Assembly (NCBI GenBank): GCA_020629315.1
Contig: JAHDDO010000011.1
Span: 23,574-87,573, forward strand
Length of the DNA stretch: 64,000 bases
Direction of reading: 5' to 3'
Origin: Saprospiraceae bacterium
GTDB taxonomy: Bacteria; Bacteroidota; Bacteroidia; Chitinophagales; Saprospiraceae
The notes under the pieces were generated by a model. It was not told where the DNA came from. It saw nothing but the letters and a program-made list of their open reading frames with translations, and searched no databases. Of this stretch, positions 60,950 through 64,000 are shown one piece after another (position 1 is the first letter of the stretch; the number at the start of each line of letters is the position of its first letter). Both the position numbers and the translations under genes were made by a program.

Positions 60950-61375
60950 CTAGCCTTCAAGTACCTCTCGGTACAATATAGGTCTCGGATATTCCTCTTT
61001 TAAGGTGTGTTTTATCACATCGAATGCGGTAACCACTCCTTTTAGATCTCCATCTAGATTTACAACGGGTAATGTTTTAAACCGTTTTGACATAAACAAT
61101 TCTGCGGCTGTACCCACCTTATCAATAGGCGTAATACGTAGTACATTGGTTGTCATGACTTCCTGCACCTGTGTTTCAGGATTAAAAGAAGCATCTTTAT
61201 GATTTTTCCATAGATCATAAGATGTGATCAAGCCACGTAGTTTACCGTTTTCCACCACCGGTATTTGCTGGACTTTGTTATCGATCATCACTTCCTGTAC
61301 TTGAGCTAGTGTCTGATTTGGGCTTACAGTGATAGGATCAAGGGTCATGATCCTGCGGACTTCTTCGTTCATCAT
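60950..61375 (-). CDS. CBS-domain pair protein
   Basis: The 141 residues are two CBS motifs and little else: IMTLDPITVSPNQTLAQVQEVM with QIPVVENGKLRGLITSYDL in the first, and TTNVLRITPIDKVGTAAELF with LPVVNLDGDLKGVVTAFDVI in the second. CBS pairs sense adenosyl ligands such as AMP, ATP or SAM. A stand-alone pair usually regulates a partner, but none is adjacent. Two ATG codons (61375 and 61372) are next to each other; either could start it. No promoter element is clear; upstream lies the structured intergenic island. Confidence 0.88.
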   Translation of the reverse strand: MMNEEVRRIMTLDPITVSPNQTLAQVQEVMIDNKVQQIPVVENGKLRGLITSYDLWKNHKDASFNPETQVQEVMTTNVLRITPIDKVGTAAELFMSKRFKTLPVVNLDGDLKGVVTAFDVIKHTLKEEYPRPILYREVLEG

Positions 61376-61472
61376 AATAACAGGTTATTTGGTTATGCTG
61401 ATTAATTTAACAAAAAAGGCGATGAAAATCAAGGGTTTATCACGCTTTCTATTTTGAAAAATTCGTTGCGAT

Positions 61473-61620
61473 AAGGGTCCAGAACCCTTGGTCCCCGATT
61501 ATGCTTGAAGATTATCATAGTGAACGTTGTGTTTTATAGGGGACCGAGCTGTTAGCGAGGGTGGCGGGGCCTGCCGCTGAAGCTAGGCCAATCGTGTAGC
61601 AAGGTTTTCAGCGGATCGCC
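61473..61620. other. G+C-rich structured intergenic island, possible ncRNA or dispersed repeat
   Basis: This stretch is far richer in G+C than its surroundings. Inverted repeats are nested: AAGGGT/ACCCTT (61473-61489), GGTCCCC (61490-61496) with GGGGACC (61539-61545), GGCCT/AGGCC (61567-61589), and CCGCTGAA (61574-61581) with TTCAGCGG (61607-61614). No open frame on either strand looks like a gene, and no RNA family is recognised. It precedes the bTHX promoter and follows the divergent CBS gene. Confidence 0.4.
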
Positions 61621-61630
61621 CAAAAAAAAT

Positions 61631-61638
61631 TATATTTG
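61631..61638 (+). promoter_or_regulatory. -7 promoter element TATATTTG for the bTHX gene
   Basis: TATATTTGC matches the extended -7 element, 25 nt before the ATG at 61664. A TTTTC at 61605 could act as a poor -33. Confidence 0.6.
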
Positions 61639-61663
61639 CAGCTCATTAAAAAAAAGAATTGCC

Positions 61664-61768
61664 ATGGGTAGAGGTGACAAAAGGTCAAAAAAAGGTAAGA
61701 TCTCTAAAGGTTCTTACGGAAATTCAAGACCTAAAACAAAAAAAACAGCAGCTCCAGCTAAAAGCTAG
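61664..61768 (+). CDS. 30S ribosomal protein bTHX (Thx)
   Basis: This gene is too short for the ORF track. It encodes 34 residues, MGRGDKRSKKGKISKGSYGN then SRPKTKKTAAPAKS, highly basic and Lys-rich. It matches the Bacteroidota small ribosomal protein bTHX (MGKGDKKTRRGK-type start, GSYG near the middle). In Thermus the relative lies in the head of the 30S subunit. It has its own -7 element, and its terminator stem extends across the TAG stop. It is convergent with fumC, 11 nt away. Confidence 0.92.
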   Translation: MGRGDKRSKKGKISKGSYGNSRPKTKKTAAPAKS

Positions 61769-61781
61769 GAGCTCTTTTTTT
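61750..61781 (+). terminator. Terminator overlapping the end of bTHX
   Basis: AGCTCC-AGCT and AGCT-A-GGAGCT pair, with a bulged A and an AAA loop, followed by a T-run. The left arm lies in the last codons, and the right arm contains the TAG stop. Confidence 0.8.
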
Positions 61782-63165
61782 ATCCAATCATATCTTCGGG
61801 CTTAACCCAAGCATCAAATTCTTCTTCACTTAAATACCCAAGTGCCAAGGCCGCTTGCTTTAGTGAACTTCCTTCTTTATATGCTTTTTTGGCGATCTCC
61901 GCCGCTTTGTCGTAACCAATCTTAGTATTGAGGGCCGTAACAAGCATTAATGAATTATTAAGAAGATCATTTATTCTGGCCGTATTAGGTTCAAGGCCTT
62001 CAATACAATTCGTACTAAAACTTCGACAAGCATCTCCAATCAATCTAGAGGAAAGCAAGAAATTATAAATCATCATAGGCTTGAACACATTCAATTGGAA
62101 ATGACCATTCATGCCACCTACATTAATAGCGACGTCATTACCCATCACCTGGGCCATCGCCATAGTCAATGCCTCAGCCTGTGTAGGGTTTACTTTGCCC
62201 GGCATAATCGAAGAGCCCGGTTCATTAGCTGGAATCGTGTATTCACCAATACCACATCTTGGGCCCGAAGCCAACATTCGAATATCATTCCCAATCTTCA
62301 TCAAAGAAACAGCGACTGTTTTTAAGGCACCATGAGATTCTACAATCGCATCATGAGCCGATAGTCCTTCGAATTTATTAGTTCCTGTCTTGAAGGGATA
62401 CCCAGAAATATCCGCAATCTCTTTGGCTACTCGTTCGGCATAACCATCCGGTGTATTTAATCCGGTTCCCACAGCTGTACCGCCTAAGGCAATTTCTGAT
62501 AAGTGATCCAAACTATTTTCTATGGCTTTAATACCATGATCTAGTTGGGAAACAAATGCTGATAATTCCTGACCAACTGTCAATGGTGTAGCATCCATAA
62601 AATGCGTCCTACCAATCTTTACAACATCCTTATATTCGTCAGATTTCTTGGCAAAGACGTCTCTTAATTCTTTTATTCCCGGAATACAAACTTCAATTAA
62701 GGATGTATAGGCCGCTATATGCATAGCTGTTGGAAACGTATCATTAGAGGATTGTGACTTGTTTACATCGTCATTAGGGTGCATGGATTTTTTCTCGTCC
62801 GTCAAACTACCGCCATTTATAACATGCGCTCTATTAGCTATAACCTCATTGACATTCATATTGGACTGAGTACCTGAACCCGTTTGCCACACCACCAATG
62901 GGAATTGATCATCCAATTTACCCGCTTTAATCTCAGCGCACACATTGGCTATAAGATCTCGCTTTTCTTCAGAAAGTACACCTAATGCAGCATTAGTACG
63001 TGCCGCCCCCTCTTTCAGAATGGCATAGGCCTTTATCACTTCTTTTGGCATCTGTTGCCCACCTATTTTGAAGTTTTGCGTTGATCTCTGTGTCTGGGCT
63101 GCCCAATATTTATCGGCCGGCACATCTATATAACCTATGGAATCTTTTTCCTTTCTGAAGCTCAT
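61780..63165 (-). CDS. fumC: Fumarate hydratase, class II
   Basis: Iron-independent fumarase converting fumarate and malate in the TCA cycle. The 461 residues show [57 protein letters not shown], and the signature loop [14 protein letters not shown] with its catalytic Ser. The length is typical (about 460). The track begins at TTG 63195; the ATG at 63165 ([18 protein letters not shown]) is the conserved start. It has a TACTTTTG -7 element upstream, divergent from sodA. Together with sdhCAB at 23058 it covers succinate to malate. Confidence 0.97.
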   Translation of the reverse strand: MSFRKEKDSIGYIDVPADKYWAAQTQRSTQNFKIGGQQMPKEVIKAYAILKEGAARTNAALGVLSEEKRDLIANVCAEIKAGKLDDQFPLVVWQTGSGTQSNMNVNEVIANRAHVINGGSLTDEKKSMHPNDDVNKSQSSNDTFPTAMHIAAYTSLIEVCIPGIKELRDVFAKKSDEYKDVVKIGRTHFMDATPLTVGQELSAFVSQLDHGIKAIENSLDHLSEIALGGTAVGTGLNTPDGYAERVAKEIADISGYPFKTGTNKFEGLSAHDAIVESHGALKTVAVSLMKIGNDIRMLASGPRCGIGEYTIPANEPGSSIMPGKVNPTQAEALTMAMAQVMGNDVAINVGGMNGHFQLNVFKPMMIYNFLLSSRLIGDACRSFSTNCIEGLEPNTARINDLLNNSLMLVTALNTKIGYDKAAEIAKKAYKEGSSLKQAALALGYLSEEEFDAWVKPEDMIG

Positions 63166-63182
63166 ATCAAAAAAATTTGCCA

Positions 63183-63190
63183 CAAAAGTA
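63183..63190 (-). promoter_or_regulatory. -7 promoter element TACTTTTG for fumC
   Basis: This minus-strand TAnnTTTG match lies 17 nt before the ATG. The same octamer occurs on the other strand for sodA at 63235. Confidence 0.55.
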
Positions 63191-63234
63191 AACAAGAAAA
63201 AATATACTTATTCTTAGAGTTGGAGTGAACTTCT

Positions 63235-63242
63235 TACTTTTG
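63235..63242 (+). promoter_or_regulatory. -7 promoter element TACTTTTG for sodA
   Basis: This plus-strand TAnnTTTG match is 51 nt before the ATG. Its nearest TTG is only 12 nt upstream. Confidence 0.5.
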
Positions 63243-63293
63243 AATTGTTATAAATAGAGGACTTACTTTTCAAAAAAATTAAAATACAATAAT

Positions 63294-63905
63294 ATGGCTT
63301 TCGAATTACCAAAATTGCCTTATGCCTATGATGCCGTTGAACCGCACATAGATGCAAGAACGATGGAGATACATCATGGCAAACACCATAATGGTTATAC
63401 TAATAAATTAAATGCTGCCATCGAAGGAACGGACATGGCTGGCCAATCGATTGAAGATATCCTTACTAATCTCGATATGAGTAATGGTGCTGTTCGAAAT
63501 AATGGTGGTGGATACTATAATCACTGCTTATACTGGGAAGTGATCAATCCTGAAAATAAAGGAGTGCTTTCAGGTGCACTTAAAGATGCTATCGAAAAAG
63601 CGTATGGCTCAAAAGATGCCTTCGAAGAAGCGTTTGCAAAAGCAGCAGCGACTAGATTTGGATCAGGGTGGGCATGGTTATGTGCACATGCTGATGGAAC
63701 AGTAGAGGTATGTTCATCAGCTAACCAAGACAATCCCTTAATGCCTGGCATCGGATGCGGTGGCACACCTATCTTAGGTATCGATGTATGGGAACATGCT
63801 TACTATCTTAATTATCAAAATAGAAGAGGTGACTACGTAAAGGGTTTCTTACAATTAGTAAACTGGAATGTAGTTGAGAAAAAATACGAGGCTTTACAAG
63901 GCTAA
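63294..63905 (+). CDS. sodA: Superoxide dismutase, Fe/Mn family (Mn- or cambialistic-like)
   Basis: Dismutates superoxide to oxygen and hydrogen peroxide in the cytoplasm. The 203 residues hold the metal ligands: His in EIHHGKHHNGY, His in GGGYYNHCLYWEV, and Asp and His in GIDVWEHAYYLNY. NQDNPLM carries the Gln typical of Mn or cambialistic enzymes, and the preceding GGG matches the Mn type in the position where Fe enzymes have Gln. The usual GGHxNH is GGYYNH here, a small variation. It has a strong terminator and is divergent from fumC. Confidence 0.95.
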   Translation: MAFELPKLPYAYDAVEPHIDARTMEIHHGKHHNGYTNKLNAAIEGTDMAGQSIEDILTNLDMSNGAVRNNGGGYYNHCLYWEVINPENKGVLSGALKDAIEKAYGSKDAFEEAFAKAAATRFGSGWAWLCAHADGTVEVCSSANQDNPLMPGIGCGGTPILGIDVWEHAYYLNYQNRRGDYVKGFLQLVNWNVVEKKYEALQG

Positions 63906-63933
63906 CGCATCGGTTTTTAAAAAATTAAAAAAG

Positions 63934-63966
63934 GCGTTTCTCATAGTTTGAGAAGCGCTTTTTTTA
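63934..63966 (+). terminator. Intrinsic terminator after sodA
   Basis: GCGTTTCTCA and TGAGAAGCGC form a 10-bp stem with one wobble, a 5-nt loop, and an eight-T run. Confidence 0.9.
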
Positions 63967-64000
63967 TACCCTTACTTGTACCTATTACCTGCTTTCCTCT

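Noticed and set aside
60950-61375. CBS protein as a fragment of a broken IMP dehydrogenase or transporter
   Set aside because: It starts and ends cleanly, and stand-alone CBS pairs of this length are common.
1-64000. tRNA genes, CRISPR arrays, insertion sequences, prophage or defence islands
   Set aside because: I looked for tRNA T-arm patterns, regularly spaced repeats, transposase or integrase motifs and known defence domains on both strands and found none.

Overview
This 64-kb window is a stretch of Bacteroidota chromosome, AT-rich (I estimate well under 40% G+C) and densely packed. The lineage is supported by several independent signals: a type IX secretion C-terminal sorting domain (28126-30738), Bacteroidota-restricted families (DUF4270, DUF4290, DUF6427, and a short glycogen-synthase-like protein), the 34-residue ribosomal protein bTHX, a zinc-ligand-poor L32, single-chain glycyl-tRNA synthetase, and about nineteen upstream matches to the Bacteroidota -7 promoter element TAnnTTTG, often extended to TAnnTTTGC. 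A TPR/helical orphan at 26572-27972 resembles a family I associate with Saprospiria. That class is plausible but not proven. There is no prophage, insertion sequence, CRISPR array, tRNA or rRNA that I can see. The window reads as core genome, not as a genomic island.

Layout. 1-3278 (minus): a lytic transglycosylase cut by the window edge, then pheS-hisS. 3389-9472: an O-antigen-ligase-like membrane protein, a DsbD-type reductase with duplicated N-terminal modules plus a separate single module, and DUF6427-purQ. 9602-16657: a polyprenyl diphosphate synthase convergent with a cell-envelope run glgA-like/DUF4270/glmS/DUF4290/murA. 16770-22843 (minus): DUF819 transporter, RNase R and its overlapping upstream gene, acetyl-CoA synthetase. 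23058-26522 (plus): succinate dehydrogenase sdhCAB. 26572-37539: an accessory-like zone of orphans, a T9SS cargo protein, two small beta-barrel candidates, a GH73-LysM hydrolase, DUF937, two TPR proteins, dodecin and a small exported protein. 37578-46583: glyS, an aminolipid acyltransferase pair with a CNNM-type transporter, hemW, a TamA/BamA-like barrel and a MATE exporter. 46665-51680: a double-length D-Ala-D-Ala ligase, a PASTA protein, a rhodanese and an MscS-like channel. 51733-63905: dcd, a phosphopantetheinyl transferase, hldD-gcvP, a ridA-trpS-DUF1059-FAH operon, yceD-rpmF, a CBS protein, bTHX, fumC and sodA.

Functionally the window joins envelope building (murA, glmS, ddl, PASTA, hldD, O-antigen ligase, MltD, GH73, TamA, aminolipid acyltransferases), central metabolism (sdhCAB, fumC, acs, gcvP) and translation (four aminoacyl-tRNA synthetases, L32, bTHX). 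The most interesting items are the fused double Ddl, in which each half has lost different active-site residues; the three nDsbD-like redox modules; a MurA with Asp in place of the fosfomycin-target Cys; a GNAT/LPLAT pair that looks like a split OlsF; a G+C-rich structured intergenic island at about 61473-61620; and a 26-bp perfect palindrome in a divergent promoter at 33206-33231. I found no clearly new defence or mobile system.
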